Shown here: piece after piece, positions 9,444 through 18,782 of the stretch
Layout of the letters: the number at the start of each line of letters is the position of its first letter
Numbering within the stretch: position 1 is the stretch's first letter
Assembly (NCBI RefSeq): GCF_022440805.1
Contig: NZ_JAKNTK010000001.1
Coordinates: 1,240,001 to 1,304,000 of the forward strand
Source of the DNA: Holdemania massiliensis
GTDB lineage: Bacteria; Bacillota_I; Bacilli_A; Erysipelotrichales; Erysipelotrichaceae
Length of the DNA: 64,000 nt
Reading direction: 5' to 3'
Position numbers and translations under genes: made by a program
Notes under the pieces: generated by a model
The model's input: only the letters and a program-made list of their open reading frames with translations
Told to the model about the DNA's origin: nothing
Database searches by the model: none

Positions 9444-9529
9444 AAGCTTATGTGAATGGGAGGGATTCTATTGGAAAGTGATAATGCTCCGTAATTTTTT
9501 TATTTAGAAAGGGAAAGGAAAAATAAAAA

Positions 9530-11122
9530 ATGAAAAAATGCTTTAAAATTCTAGCAGCTTTACTCAGTGCGGCACTCTTCTTAGGTGGATGTCAGAGCGG
9601 TGGGGATAATCCATCTCAAACGGCAGATTCAGGGACAGATAAGACAGAAACCATCGGTACGTTTATCACGGCTGTTCAGGGTGATCCATCCAGTTTTAAT
9701 CCGGATATGAAATCCGATGACTATCTATGGCCAATGGCGCAAAATATATTTAATCGCTTATATAAATTAGCGCCGGGAGATGTCCCAATTCCAGATTTGG
9801 CGACCTCCTATGAATGGAGCGATGACAATATGACATTGACATTCCATCTGCGTGATGGCGTGAAATGGCATGATGGTGAACCACTGACTTCCAAGGATGT
9901 TAAATGGACTTATGACACCATTATTGAAGAAAAGTGGAATAAATCAGATACGTTCGTTAATGTCGATACAATTGAAGCTCCGGATGATTTGACCGTCGTC
10001 TTCAATATGAAAAATCCAGATGCAGGACTTGTTCCGTTATTGGCTTGGTATTCAACATTTATTCTTCCGGAACATATTTGGAATGATCCGCAGTATCCGG
10101 ATTTCTCAAAGAACCCGGCAATGCAGAAACCAATTGGATCAGGGCCGTTTAAGTTTGTTGAATACAAGAGTGGACAAAGTGTAACCCTGGAACGCAATGA
10201 AGATTTCTTCAATGGCGCACCGGAAATCGAACGCTTGGTTTATCAGATTATGCCGGATTTAAATACAACGCTGGAAGCCTTTAAAAATGGAGAAATTGAC
10301 TATATCGTAAGTCTTCCGACGGCGAATCTGCATGATTTTGATAATGATCCAAATTATGAAGTTTTCTCATTCTTAAGTATTAACAGAACCTATCTGACCT
10401 TCAACATGGAAAAAGAACCATTCAACAATCCGAAGCTGCGTCAGGCAGTGGCTTATGCCATTGATCGTCAGGCCATCGTTGACCGTATGGGCAATGGTGT
10501 CAGTGCTCTGCCGGAATATTTTATCTCTCCGTTGTTTACGGAATATCTGAATGATGATTACAAACTTCCGGAACGGGATATTGCCAAAGCTCAGGCCTTA
10601 ATGGAAGAATGCGGGCTGAAGAAAAATGCGGATGGTTACTATATGACAGTAACTTTAGATGCATTTGAAAGCGGCAACTTCAAGGATGTTGCGGCAATTG
10701 TTCAGTCCAGCTTGAAAGAAGCTGGAATTAAGGTTGATCTGAATATGATGGAATATGCCGCATGGGGCGATCAGGTAAAACAGGGACGTAATTTCAGTAT
10801 GACGATGCTGGCAGGCTACCAGGGGCCAGATATTTCTGGAATTTATATGCGTGTCGGAATTAACGGCTCGAATAACTTTACCGGCTATGCCAGCAATGCA
10901 ATGGAAGCAGCTTTGGAAAAGGGCGCGCAAAACTCTGATCCGGCAGTTCGTAAAGAGGCTTATGATGAAGTTCAGCGGCTGATGAGCGAGGATATGCCAA
11001 TTGTATTATTATTGGACAACGGACAGGTAATTCCAGTCAAGGCAAAATTTGACGGAACACCTTATCAGGTTCCTGATAAAGCAGCGACCAACGAACTCAC
11101 TTACGTAACACTAAAAAAATAA
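9530..11122 (+). CDS. Family-5 extracellular solute-binding lipoprotein, copy 4
   Basis: A 530-residue lipoprotein with lipobox Cys21 (LFLGGC) and the blocks RDGVKWHDGEPL and PIGSGPFKF. It belongs to the subgroup of copies 3 to 6 (DDYLWPMAQNIFNRL, MLAGYQGPDI). It has its own promoter and terminator. The GAAAGGGAAAGG ribosome binding site lies in an A-rich leader. The ligand is unknown. Confidence 0.95.
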   Translation: MKKCFKILAALLSAALFLGGCQSGGDNPSQTADSGTDKTETIGTFITAVQGDPSSFNPDMKSDDYLWPMAQNIFNRLYKLAPGDVPIPDLATSYEWSDDNMTLTFHLRDGVKWHDGEPLTSKDVKWTYDTIIEEKWNKSDTFVNVDTIEAPDDLTVVFNMKNPDAGLVPLLAWYSTFILPEHIWNDPQYPDFSKNPAMQKPIGSGPFKFVEYKSGQSVTLERNEDFFNGAPEIERLVYQIMPDLNTTLEAFKNGEIDYIVSLPTANLHDFDNDPNYEVFSFLSINRTYLTFNMEKEPFNNPKLRQAVAYAIDRQAIVDRMGNGVSALPEYFISPLFTEYLNDDYKLPERDIAKAQALMEECGLKKNADGYYMTVTLDAFESGNFKDVAAIVQSSLKEAGIKVDLNMMEYAAWGDQVKQGRNFSMTMLAGYQGPDISGIYMRVGINGSNNFTGYASNAMEAALEKGAQNSDPAVRKEAYDEVQRLMSEDMPIVLLLDNGQVIPVKAKFDGTPYQVPDKAATNELTYVTLKK

Positions 11123-11134
11123 ACATTGTTCTAT

Positions 11135-11167
11135 AAACGGAGTGTTTTTACAGAAATACTCCGTTTT
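11135..11167 (+). terminator. Intrinsic terminator after binding-protein copy 4
   Basis: AAACGGAGT pairs with ACTCCGTTT across a 14-base loop, followed by TTTTCCTTG. Confidence 0.83.
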
Positions 11168-11193
11168 CCTTGTTTTTTCTCGCTTTCATATTT

Positions 11194-11203
11194 GATATAA
11201 TAA
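11194..11203 (+). promoter_or_regulatory. Extended -10 promoter for binding-protein copy 5
   Basis: TTTGATATAAT gives an extended -10 (TG, one base, TATAAT) about 25 bp before the start codon. No clear -35 is seen. Confidence 0.55.
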
Positions 11204-11227
11204 AGGCTGAAAGAAGAGGGAAAAAGT

Positions 11228-12805
11228 ATGAAAAGACTGATTAAAGTACTTTTGGTGACCTTGGCATTATTATTGCCTCTGACAGCCTGCTCCGGCGGAA
11301 ATCAGGGCAAGGATAATAATTCTGGGGAACCAACATTATCTGATGATACGCTGATGGCTGTATTGTCAGGAGATCCGACCAGCTTTCATCCGGATTTTAA
11401 GTCTGATGACAATGCATGGCCTGTCAACCAGAACCTGTTTAACCGTTTAGTGAAGCTGAATGCTTATGATCAGGTTCTGCCAGATTTGGCAGAAACCTGG
11501 GAGTGGAACGAGGACAGCACGCAGGTTACTTTCCATCTCCACGAAGGCGTAAAATGGCATGACGGCGAACCCTTTACATCCGAAGATGTCAAGTGGACGT
11601 ATGATACGCTGATCGCTGAAAAGTGGAATAAAAGTGACAGTTTTGCTTCAGTAGATTCAATTGAATGTCCGGATGAGAATACCGTTGTCATGAATTTAAA
11701 GTATCCGGATGTTTCCTTAATTGCGAAGCTTTCCTGGTATGGCACGTTCATCATGCCGAAGCATTTATATGAAGGCACGGATACGGCAACCAATGAATAC
11801 AACATGAAACCAGTTGGAACAGGGCCGTTTAAGTTTGTTGAATTCCAGAAGGGTGTTCAGGTTGTCATGGAACGGAATGAGGACTACTGGGGTGATAAAG
11901 CTAAAGTAGCAAGAGTTATTTACTCTATTCTTCCGGATCCAACCACAGCTTTGCAGGCATTTATTAATGGCGAAGTGGATTACTACACAGCCATTCCTAC
12001 CCAGAATGCCAATGATTTTGACAACGATCCGAACTATGAAGTTTATCCAGTCATCGGAATGAATCGTTCCTATATTGCAGTCAATATTGAGAGTGAACGG
12101 TTTAAGGATGTACGGGTTCGTCAGGCGATTGCCTACGGCATTGACCGTCAGATGATTTGGGATCGCTGTGCCGGCGGAACTGGAGCGATCGCGAATACAT
12201 TCATTGCGCCGAATACCGGTTTTGCGGATGAAAACTATCAGATGCCGCAGCGCGATGTTGCCAAAGCTCAGCAGCTGTTAGAAGACGCTGGCTTTACTAA
12301 AGATGCCAATGGTATCTATTTCTCGACGGAAATGAAATTCTTTGACAGCGGCTACTTCAAGGATGCAGCCACGATCATTCAGAATAACTTGAAAGAAGTG
12401 GGAATTGATCTTAAGTTAACGATGATGGAATATGCCGCTTGGGGCGATACTGTAAAATTGAATCATGATTTTGAAATGTCAATGTCCGCAGGTTATCAGG
12501 GACCGGATGTATCCGGTGTCTCCGGGCGTGTAGGTACAGGCACTTCGATGAATTTCATGGGATATTCCAATCCGGAAATGGACGCACTGTTGGAAAAAGG
12601 GGTTCAGGTATCGGATGAAACAGAAAGAAAAGCTGTTTACAGCGAAGTTCAGCGAATTATGAGTGAAGATATGCCAATCATTCTCTTCATGGATAACGGA
12701 TCTAAAATTCCGGTGAAGAAAATTCTGAAAGGCACACCATACCAGGAGCCAACAAGAGCCTCCTCGTCAGAATTAACGTATGTAGAATTTGTTTCTGGAG
12801 AATAG
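11228..12805 (+). CDS. Family-5 extracellular solute-binding lipoprotein, copy 5
   Basis: A 525-residue lipoprotein with lipobox Cys21 (LPLTAC) and the family blocks HEGVKWHDGEPF and PVGTGPFKF. In the N-terminal block it has DPTSFHPDFK where most copies have SFNPD, a small change near the region that follows the anchor. It belongs to the copy 3-6 subgroup (DDNAWPVNQNLFNRL). The leader is very short: the -10 element lies about 25 bp before the ATG and the ribosome binding site is AAGAAGAGGGA. The ligand is unknown. Confidence 0.95.
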   Translation: MKRLIKVLLVTLALLLPLTACSGGNQGKDNNSGEPTLSDDTLMAVLSGDPTSFHPDFKSDDNAWPVNQNLFNRLVKLNAYDQVLPDLAETWEWNEDSTQVTFHLHEGVKWHDGEPFTSEDVKWTYDTLIAEKWNKSDSFASVDSIECPDENTVVMNLKYPDVSLIAKLSWYGTFIMPKHLYEGTDTATNEYNMKPVGTGPFKFVEFQKGVQVVMERNEDYWGDKAKVARVIYSILPDPTTALQAFINGEVDYYTAIPTQNANDFDNDPNYEVYPVIGMNRSYIAVNIESERFKDVRVRQAIAYGIDRQMIWDRCAGGTGAIANTFIAPNTGFADENYQMPQRDVAKAQQLLEDAGFTKDANGIYFSTEMKFFDSGYFKDAATIIQNNLKEVGIDLKLTMMEYAAWGDTVKLNHDFEMSMSAGYQGPDVSGVSGRVGTGTSMNFMGYSNPEMDALLEKGVQVSDETERKAVYSEVQRIMSEDMPIILFMDNGSKIPVKKILKGTPYQEPTRASSSELTYVEFVSGE

Positions 12806-12814
12806 GTGATACAA

Positions 12815-12846
12815 AAGAGCTTCCGGATCATTCGGAAGCTTTTTTA
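12815..12846 (+). terminator. Intrinsic terminator after binding-protein copy 5
   Basis: AGCTTCCG pairs with CGGAAGCT around a 7-base loop and is followed by TTTTT. Confidence 0.88.
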
Positions 12847-12921
12847 AGAATTGATATGAAAGTGTTTACATTCGCAATTGTGAAAAGTATACATTTTATG
12901 AAATAAATGTGAAATTTTCTG

Positions 12922-12950
12922 TTGACTGTCTTTTCAACTCCGTGTAAACT
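12922..12950 (+). promoter_or_regulatory. Promoter for binding-protein copy 6
   Basis: TTGACT at 12922-12927 and TAAACT at 12945-12950, 17 bp apart. The hexamers are identical to those before copy 2. This also argues that the protein starts at 13003, not at an in-frame TTG inside the promoter. Confidence 0.7.
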
Positions 12951-13002
12951 CAAATTATATTCTTCTAACGGATACGAAAGAAGAAGCAAGGAGGGAAAGG
13001 TT

Positions 13003-14592
13003 ATGAAGAAATTACCTAAATTGCTGACAGCTCTGCTGATTGCTTGCTTGGCGTTGGCAGGATGCGGCACGAATGAAAAACCAGACAACAACGGCGATGG
13101 TTCGGGGGATACACCGGCTCAGGACGTCTTGATTTATGCAGTTCAGGGGGATCCGCAGAGTTTCAATCCGGATATGAAGTCGGATGATTATGCTTACAGT
13201 GCAAATCAGAATATCTACAGCCGTCTGGTAAAGTTAAATGCCAATGATCAAATTCTGCCGGACCTGGCAGAAAGCTGGGAATTCTCGGAAGATGGGCTGA
13301 CATTAACCTTCCATTTACATGAAGGTGTGAAGTGGCATGACGGTGAACCGTTTACTTCGGCTGATGTCAAGTGGACATTGGATACGATGAAAGAACAGAA
13401 ATGGACTAAGTCAGATTCAGTGGCTTCAGTGACTTCGATTGAATGTCCGGATGATAATACCGTTGTCCTGAATCTGAGTCAGCGTGATGTAGCGATTGTT
13501 GCGAAATTAGGCTGGTACGCAACGTTTATCATGCCGGAGCATATCTGGAATGATCCGCAGTACAGTGATTTTGTATCCAACCCGGCAACTTGGAATCCAG
13601 TTGGAACCGGTCCGTATAAATTTGAAAAATATGAAGCGGGTGTTGGAACAACGCTGGTTAAAAATGAAGAATATTTTGGCGGGGCGCCAATTATTGAAAA
13701 GCTGATTTTCCAGGTCATTCCGGATTCAACCACAGCTTATCAATCTTTACTGAATGGTGAAGTTGATTATTTGGGTATGTCGATTCCTACGGCGAATAAG
13801 CACGAGCTGGATAACGATCCGAATTATAAGCATTTCCACTATCTGTCGATTAACAGAACTTATATTACCTTCAATATGGAAACCAGTATCTTTAAAGATG
13901 CTCGGCTGCGTCAGGCTGTCGCTATGGGTGTTGATCGTCAGGGCATTTACAACCGTGTTGCTAATGATACCGGCGCGTTAGCAGAATACTTCATTTCCCC
14001 ATTATGGGAAGGCAAGTATCTGGATAAGCAGTATACGATGCCGGCGCGTGATGTGGAAGCCGCTAAAGCTTTAATTGAAGATGCTGGGTATACATTACGG
14101 GATGATGGATTCTATTTTGATATGACAATGGATATCTTCGAAAGCGGAAACTTTAAGGATATTGCCCAGATTGTCAAAGAAAATCTGAAAGAGATCGGCA
14201 TCAACGTGACCTTGAATATCATGGAAATGGCAGCTTGGCAGGACAAAGTTGTTACTAATTCCAACTTTGATATGACGATGCTGGCCGGCTATCAGGGACC
14301 AGATGTCTCAGGTATATCTGGACGTGTCGCGTCAAATGGCGGCACCAATGTTGGCCTGTATAACAACCCAGAGATGGATGCTGCGCTGCAGGCAGGCGTT
14401 GAAACTGCGGATGATGCTGAGCGGGCAAAGGCCTACAGTGAAGTTCAGCGGATAATGAGCGAAGATATGCCGATGGTCTTCCTGTTTGAAAACGGGGACT
14501 GTCTGCCAGTCGCTGCGAATTTAGACGGTACGCCGCGAGATGTTCCTGATCTTGCAGCAGCGAATGAATTTGCTTACGCGAATTACAAATAA
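13003..14592 (+). CDS. Family-5 extracellular solute-binding lipoprotein, copy 6
   Basis: A 529-residue lipoprotein. I place the start at the ATG at 13003, which follows GGAGGGAAAGG and gives a normal lipoprotein signal with Cys21 (LALAGC); the open frame reaches 27 codons further up but would overlap the promoter. It carries HEGVKWHDGEPF and PVGTGPYKF. It is the last of the six paralogues. Copies 4 and 6 share a HIWNDPQY stretch in the middle, where copies 3 and 5 have HIYEGTD or HLYEGTD, so the second subgroup itself has two sorts. The ligand is unknown. Confidence 0.95.
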   Translation: MKKLPKLLTALLIACLALAGCGTNEKPDNNGDGSGDTPAQDVLIYAVQGDPQSFNPDMKSDDYAYSANQNIYSRLVKLNANDQILPDLAESWEFSEDGLTLTFHLHEGVKWHDGEPFTSADVKWTLDTMKEQKWTKSDSVASVTSIECPDDNTVVLNLSQRDVAIVAKLGWYATFIMPEHIWNDPQYSDFVSNPATWNPVGTGPYKFEKYEAGVGTTLVKNEEYFGGAPIIEKLIFQVIPDSTTAYQSLLNGEVDYLGMSIPTANKHELDNDPNYKHFHYLSINRTYITFNMETSIFKDARLRQAVAMGVDRQGIYNRVANDTGALAEYFISPLWEGKYLDKQYTMPARDVEAAKALIEDAGYTLRDDGFYFDMTMDIFESGNFKDIAQIVKENLKEIGINVTLNIMEMAAWQDKVVTNSNFDMTMLAGYQGPDVSGISGRVASNGGTNVGLYNNPEMDAALQAGVETADDAERAKAYSEVQRIMSEDMPMVFLFENGDCLPVAANLDGTPRDVPDLAAANEFAYANYK

Positions 14593-14607
14593 GTGATTGT
14601 TAAGTTA

Positions 14608-14633
14608 AGCCGTCGATTTGACGGCTTTCTTTT
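14608..14633 (+). terminator. Intrinsic terminator closing the binding-protein array
   Basis: AGCCGTC pairs with GACGGCT around a 5-base loop, followed by TTCTTTT. Confidence 0.85.
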
Positions 14634-14648
14634 GAAAGAAGGGATCGT

Positions 14649-15200
14649 ATGCTCCTAGAAACACCAAGATTAATTCTTCGACCCTGGCAAATGACTGATT
14701 TGGAGGATCTGTACACGCTGGCAAAGAACCCGCATGTCGGACCGAGGGCAGGTTGGCGGCCGCATCAAAGCCGTGAGGAAAGCCGATTGATTTTGAGCCG
14801 GATGATCACGGCGCCGGATGTGTTTGCTATCGTTTTAAGGCAAAATGACAAAGTCATTGGAATGATCAGCGCCGGTGTGGATTCATCACGAAGAAATTTA
14901 GCTGCGAAATCCATCGGCTGCGCGCTGAATGAGGACTATTGGAATCATGGTTATATGAGTGAAGCTGTAAACAGGATGATTCAATATCTCTTTGCGGATC
15001 CTGGGACGGAACTGATTGCCATGGATCATTTTACGGATAATCCTGGCTCTCGGCGCGTCATTGAAAAGAACGGTTTTCAGTATGAAGGGACAATGCGGCA
15101 GAAATTTCGACTGTTTAACGGCGAAGTGAAGGACTGTTTGTGTTATTCGTTAACGCGGGCTGAATTTGAAGCTCAGACTGTTTCCAAAGATAAAGACTAA
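14649..15200 (+). CDS. GNAT-family N-acetyltransferase
   Basis: A 183-residue protein of the RimJ/RimL-like GNAT group. It starts with LETPRLILRPW, the usual first strand of this group, has the acetyl-CoA-binding region near residues 95-115 (IGCALNEDYWNHGYMSEAV) and ends with NPGSRRVIEKNGFQYEGTMR, the typical last motif where the substrate amine is positioned. These enzymes move an acetyl group from acetyl-CoA to an amine on a protein, antibiotic or small molecule; the substrate is not clear here. It lies 57 bp after the last binding-protein gene, past a terminator, and converges with a small gene on the other strand. Confidence 0.88.
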   Translation: MLLETPRLILRPWQMTDLEDLYTLAKNPHVGPRAGWRPHQSREESRLILSRMITAPDVFAIVLRQNDKVIGMISAGVDSSRRNLAAKSIGCALNEDYWNHGYMSEAVNRMIQYLFADPGTELIAMDHFTDNPGSRRVIEKNGFQYEGTMRQKFRLFNGEVKDCLCYSLTRAEFEAQTVSKDKD

Positions 15201-15230
15201 AAAATGAATCCGATCACTCGGATTCATTTT
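15201..15230. terminator. Bidirectional intrinsic terminator between convergent genes
   Basis: AAAATGAATCCGA and TCGGATTCATTTT form a perfect 13-bp stem around 4 bases. It has A/T runs on both sides, so it can serve the acetyltransferase gene and the small gene facing it. Confidence 0.9.
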
Positions 15231-15402
15231 CAGCCTGGATGGACAACTTGATTTTCTTTTGAGCACTTTCTTTACGGTACTTATGAAACTGAACCAGAAA
15301 AACAGTTGGAAAAACGACAGCTGAAGCCGCGACCACAGACATCAGACCGATCATCATTGATTGATAGACCGTTTCCATCGGGGATTGTTTCATCATGTTC
15401 AC
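15214..15402 (-). CDS. Small single-span membrane protein, function unknown
   Basis: A 62-residue protein. AAGGAGAG lies 7 bp before the ATG, a strong reason to believe it is real. Residues about 12-38 form one hydrophobic membrane span (MSVVAASAVVFPTVFLVQF), followed by a short basic-then-acidic tail (HKYRKES to the end), so the tail is probably cytoplasmic. Its stop codon lies inside the loop of the shared terminator. I do not recognise the family; a regulatory or accessory membrane peptide is possible. Confidence 0.65.
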   Translation of the reverse strand: MNMMKQSPMETVYQSMMIGLMSVVAASAVVFPTVFLVQFHKYRKESAQKKIKLSIQAENESE

Positions 15403-15465
15403 TCTCCTTATAGATGTATTATAACGTGAATGGAAGTGAAAAAGAAACCGACAATTGCGGCGAAA

Positions 15466-15498
15466 TGATAAAAGGGGCTTCTTTCGAACAGCCCCTTT
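15466..15498 (-). terminator. Intrinsic terminator after the S9 peptidase
   Basis: Read on the minus strand, AAAGGGGCT pairs with AGCCCCTTT around a 10-base loop, ending in TTTTAT just past the stop codon. Confidence 0.85.
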
Positions 15499-15504
15499 CC
15501 CAAT

Positions 15505-17490
15505 TTATTTACAATGTTTGTCGAACCATTCCACCATCGCTGTTAAACGCTGAATGCGATGGGTTGGCTTGCCAAAGATCGGCAATCCATGATGTTCGCC
15601 ATGGAACAACAGGAAGCGGGTTTCCACTCCATGCAGTTTCAGGGCATAGAACATTTGAATCGGTTCGGCGATCCAGCAGCGATAATCCTGATCGGAATGA
15701 ATGAACATTGTCGGTGTTTTCACTCGATCCGCATATTTTAGCGGGGACTGTTCCCAAACTAAGCCGACATCTGACCAAGGCGTTGCAGCCTGGTTGTCCA
15801 TGTTGTAAGTGAAGCCGATATCCGTACATAAGAATTTGGTGACATAGTTGGAGATCGAAGCTTCCGGGATTGCGGCCTTAAACCGATCCGTTTGGGTAAT
15901 GATCCAGTTGCTCATGTAACCGCCGTAGCTGCTTCCGGTAACACCTAAGCGTTCCCCATCCAGCTGCGGATATTTTGCCAATACCGCATCCGTAAAGGTC
16001 ATCAGATCACTGTAATCCTCTTTGCCGAAACGGCCGCGGATATCGGCAAAGGCATTGCCGCGGGAATCGGAGCCGCGGGGGTTGCAGTAGAAGACAAAGT
16101 AACCATTAGCCGCAAAGACCTGCATTTCATGATTGATAACAGGACCGAAGGTCCCTTTGGGTCCGCCGTGAATTTCTAAAATCCCCGGATATTTCTTATT
16201 CACATCGAAGTCTGCCGGTTTAATCACAAAGCCCTCATGCCGGATGCCGTCATTGTAGAATTCAATTTTTTCAATCGGGGAGACGGCAGTGTTGGCATGA
16301 TAATCACTGTTGAAATGGGTCAGCTGCGTCTCTGATTCATCTTTAAGGAAATAAATTTCCTGCAGCTTCTGATCACGCAGACCAATGAAAATGATGCCTT
16401 CATCGGTGACTTCAAAGTCTTCAATGCCGCCATGATAGCCGGACAACCGCTGCAGCTGACCGTTTTCATCGAAGCATTTCATGCAGCCATCGTTTTCATC
16501 CGTACAGCTGAAATAGATTTTATCCTTATAGGCTTTTACCGCGGTGCCAAACTGCTGGATGCAGTCAGAACCCAGTGAAGCCCCGTAGGAATTGTCATAA
16601 TGAACCAGACGGGTACGCTGCTGATCTTCTTCTACGACAAACAAAGTAGCATGCTGATGGTAGCCGTATTCTTTGAAATCAGAGATTGCGGCAATGATCT
16701 TATGTTTGATATAGAAAGCCCAGCTGACATTCACCTCATGATCCGGAATCAGTGTCAGATCCTGCTTTGTTGTGCAGTCAAACTGGTGCAGCGAGCTTGG
16801 AATCTCACGGACCGAATTCATCGGATTGCTGATATAAAGAAGCTTGTTGCCCTGGATGTGCGAAATGGAGGCATTGGCTGACGGCTCGGAGATCGGAGTG
16901 GTCTTCTTGCTGTCCAGCTCCAATAAATACAGGCGTGAGCGCTTCATATTGGTGATGCCCTGTCCGTTCGCCCAGAATGGTATTTCATCAAACCATTCAT
17001 AGTCTTTGTGAGAATCGCGTTCTTCTTTCCATTTCTTTTTCTCATCGTCACTCTTGCATTCAAAGTCGTTCATGCCGTCTGCACGATAAGCGACAGACAA
17101 AATCAGCTGGTTGTCATTGACCTTCTGGAAACTGCCGACCGGCATGGCCAGCCGGAACCATTCTATGGCTTCACCACCATGAATGTTCAGCTTGTAAAAA
17201 ACCGTCATGCTTTCGCCTTCCGCGGTTTTCTCCTTTAATTTTGGATCTCGGCAGCCAGTGAATACAAGCGTATCCTTGTCCCACCAAATTGCTTTTTTCT
17301 CTTCATTGCCGGATGTCAGCTGGCGGGTCTGTTTTGTTTGCAGATCCAGAAGATACAAGTTGCCGGGATATTTGTCCCCCTCCAGATCTGCGGTGATGAC
17401 GGTAAATACTGCGTGCTGCTGATCCGGGCTGACCTGCAGACTGCCCAGATAGCGATAATCCATAAAATCTTGAATCTGTACTTTTTTCAT
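15505..17490 (-). CDS. S9-family serine peptidase (acylaminoacyl-peptidase / prolyl-oligopeptidase like)
   Basis: A 661-residue cytoplasmic peptidase with an N-terminal beta-propeller of about 390 residues and a C-terminal alpha/beta hydrolase domain. The catalytic triad can be seen: Ser521 in GSSYGGY, Asp602 in HSDQDYRC and His634 in GEHHGL, as in the S9C subfamily. Such enzymes cut short peptides, which suits the peptide-import genes upstream. No signal peptide is present. GGGAGAG precedes the ATG. It stands alone with its own terminator and is divergent from the amidohydrolase pair. Whether it removes N-acyl residues or acts as a general oligopeptidase cannot be told. Confidence 0.93.
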   Translation of the reverse strand: MKKVQIQDFMDYRYLGSLQVSPDQQHAVFTVITADLEGDKYPGNLYLLDLQTKQTRQLTSGNEEKKAIWWDKDTLVFTGCRDPKLKEKTAEGESMTVFYKLNIHGGEAIEWFRLAMPVGSFQKVNDNQLILSVAYRADGMNDFECKSDDEKKKWKEERDSHKDYEWFDEIPFWANGQGITNMKRSRLYLLELDSKKTTPISEPSANASISHIQGNKLLYISNPMNSVREIPSSLHQFDCTTKQDLTLIPDHEVNVSWAFYIKHKIIAAISDFKEYGYHQHATLFVVEEDQQRTRLVHYDNSYGASLGSDCIQQFGTAVKAYKDKIYFSCTDENDGCMKCFDENGQLQRLSGYHGGIEDFEVTDEGIIFIGLRDQKLQEIYFLKDESETQLTHFNSDYHANTAVSPIEKIEFYNDGIRHEGFVIKPADFDVNKKYPGILEIHGGPKGTFGPVINHEMQVFAANGYFVFYCNPRGSDSRGNAFADIRGRFGKEDYSDLMTFTDAVLAKYPQLDGERLGVTGSSYGGYMSNWIITQTDRFKAAIPEASISNYVTKFLCTDIGFTYNMDNQAATPWSDVGLVWEQSPLKYADRVKTPTMFIHSDQDYRCWIAEPIQMFYALKLHGVETRFLLFHGEHHGLPIFGKPTHRIQRLTAMVEWFDKHCK

Positions 17491-17603
17491 GCTTTCTCTC
17501 CCATCTATCGTCTATTTTATCACACGCTGTGCAGGAATGATTGAAAAAAGATGGAAGGAGAAAAAAATCGCAGCTGCGGACTAGGAATGTGTCTCGGAAA
17601 TCA

Positions 17604-17609
17604 TTATAA
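17604..17609 (+). promoter_or_regulatory. -10 element for the amidohydrolase operon
   Basis: TATAAT lies 34 bp before the start of the first amidohydrolase gene. No convincing -35 is visible. Confidence 0.4.
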
Positions 17610-17642
17610 TGGAAGCAGACAGAAAAGAATGGGGGTATTGAT

Positions 17643-18782
17643 TTGATCTTAATACGGAACGGAAACGTGCATGATGGTTTGGGCCAGGTACTGGCAAAAA
17701 CGGATATTTTGATCGAGAACGGAAAGATTGTCCGGATGGGGCAACAGTTGGAAGCCGCACAGGCAAAGGTGATAGAAGCCGAGGGAAAATGCGTCATGCC
17801 TGGCTGGATCGATCCGTTAAGCGGCTGGGGAACAGCTGCAGGTCGCGGACAGGCGCGGGATAATGATGAAACAAGCGATCCGCTGACGCCGCAGCTGGAC
17901 GTTTATTATGCGTTTGATCCTGAAAGCATGATGTATCAGGAGCTATGGGGGTACGGAATTACGGCTGCGGGTGTTGCGCCGAGCAACAACAACATTCTCG
18001 GCGGCAGTACGGCCGTGTTCAAGGCTTACGGCAAAACGGCTGAAGCAATGTGCGTCAAAGCACCGGCAGCATTAAAAGGCTCCGTGGATGAAAAGGTTAA
18101 ACAGACCTATGGCCCGCGCAATATTGCGCCGATGACTAAAATGGGTATTTTCTCAGCCTTGCGCGAACTGATCGCAAAATGCCGTTCGGACAAAGCGGAA
18201 GATCAGAAAGATCTGAAGGTTCAAGCTTTCCGGCCTGTTTTAGAAGGCAAGCTGCCGTTGATTCTGAACTGCAATACCCAAGCGGAAGCAGAAGCGGTAC
18301 TGAAGCTGTTTGAAAAAGATCCGGTTCAGCTGATCTTGGCGAATATGTATCAGCTCGATGAAAGTCTGATGGAGAAAGAGTGCGGCCTGATCCTGGGGGA
18401 TCTGACCGATGGCTTTAACCGATACAATGCCGCCATTGATTACAAGGCGCTGTTTGATTTGATCAAAGCTGGCAAACCGGTGGCGCTGAGTGCGTTTGGC
18501 GATGCGGTTTCACCCGGCCGGGAAATTCTGATGTGGAATGCGCATGGTTTGTTGGCGCAGGCCCGGCGGCTGGGGGCTGAAATCACCAGTGAAGATGTGC
18601 TGAAAATGCTGACAAGTGTTCCGGCTCAGTTGTTAGGCGTGGCTGATCGGATTGGTTCCCTGACTGAAGGCAAAGATGCCGACGTCGTAATCTGGTCGAG
18701 AAATCCGCTGGAAACCTTCCGGGCCTTGCCGGAAACAGTAATCATTTCCGGGGAAATTGTAAAGGGGGAAAAAGCGGCATGA
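17643..18782 (+). CDS. Amidohydrolase-superfamily protein lacking metal ligands (probable pseudoenzyme subunit)
   Basis: A 379-residue protein with the composite beta-sandwich and TIM barrel of amidohydrolases: VMPGWID at about residues 51-57 and a closing GSLTEGKDADVVIW. The expected metal-binding HxH after the first barrel strand is missing: the sequence is IDPLSGWG (Asp57, then Pro-Leu-Ser). Later ligand positions are Asn209 and Asn234, where the partner has His223 and His247. It is therefore probably not a hydrolase by itself. The start is a TTG behind GGGGG. It overlaps the next gene by 4 bp (ATGA), so the two are translationally coupled, and it may form a heteromer with its intact partner. 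Confidence 0.85.
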   Translation: MILIRNGNVHDGLGQVLAKTDILIENGKIVRMGQQLEAAQAKVIEAEGKCVMPGWIDPLSGWGTAAGRGQARDNDETSDPLTPQLDVYYAFDPESMMYQELWGYGITAAGVAPSNNNILGGSTAVFKAYGKTAEAMCVKAPAALKGSVDEKVKQTYGPRNIAPMTKMGIFSALRELIAKCRSDKAEDQKDLKVQAFRPVLEGKLPLILNCNTQAEAEAVLKLFEKDPVQLILANMYQLDESLMEKECGLILGDLTDGFNRYNAAIDYKALFDLIKAGKPVALSAFGDAVSPGREILMWNAHGLLAQARRLGAEITSEDVLKMLTSVPAQLLGVADRIGSLTEGKDADVVIWSRNPLETFRALPETVIISGEIVKGEKAA

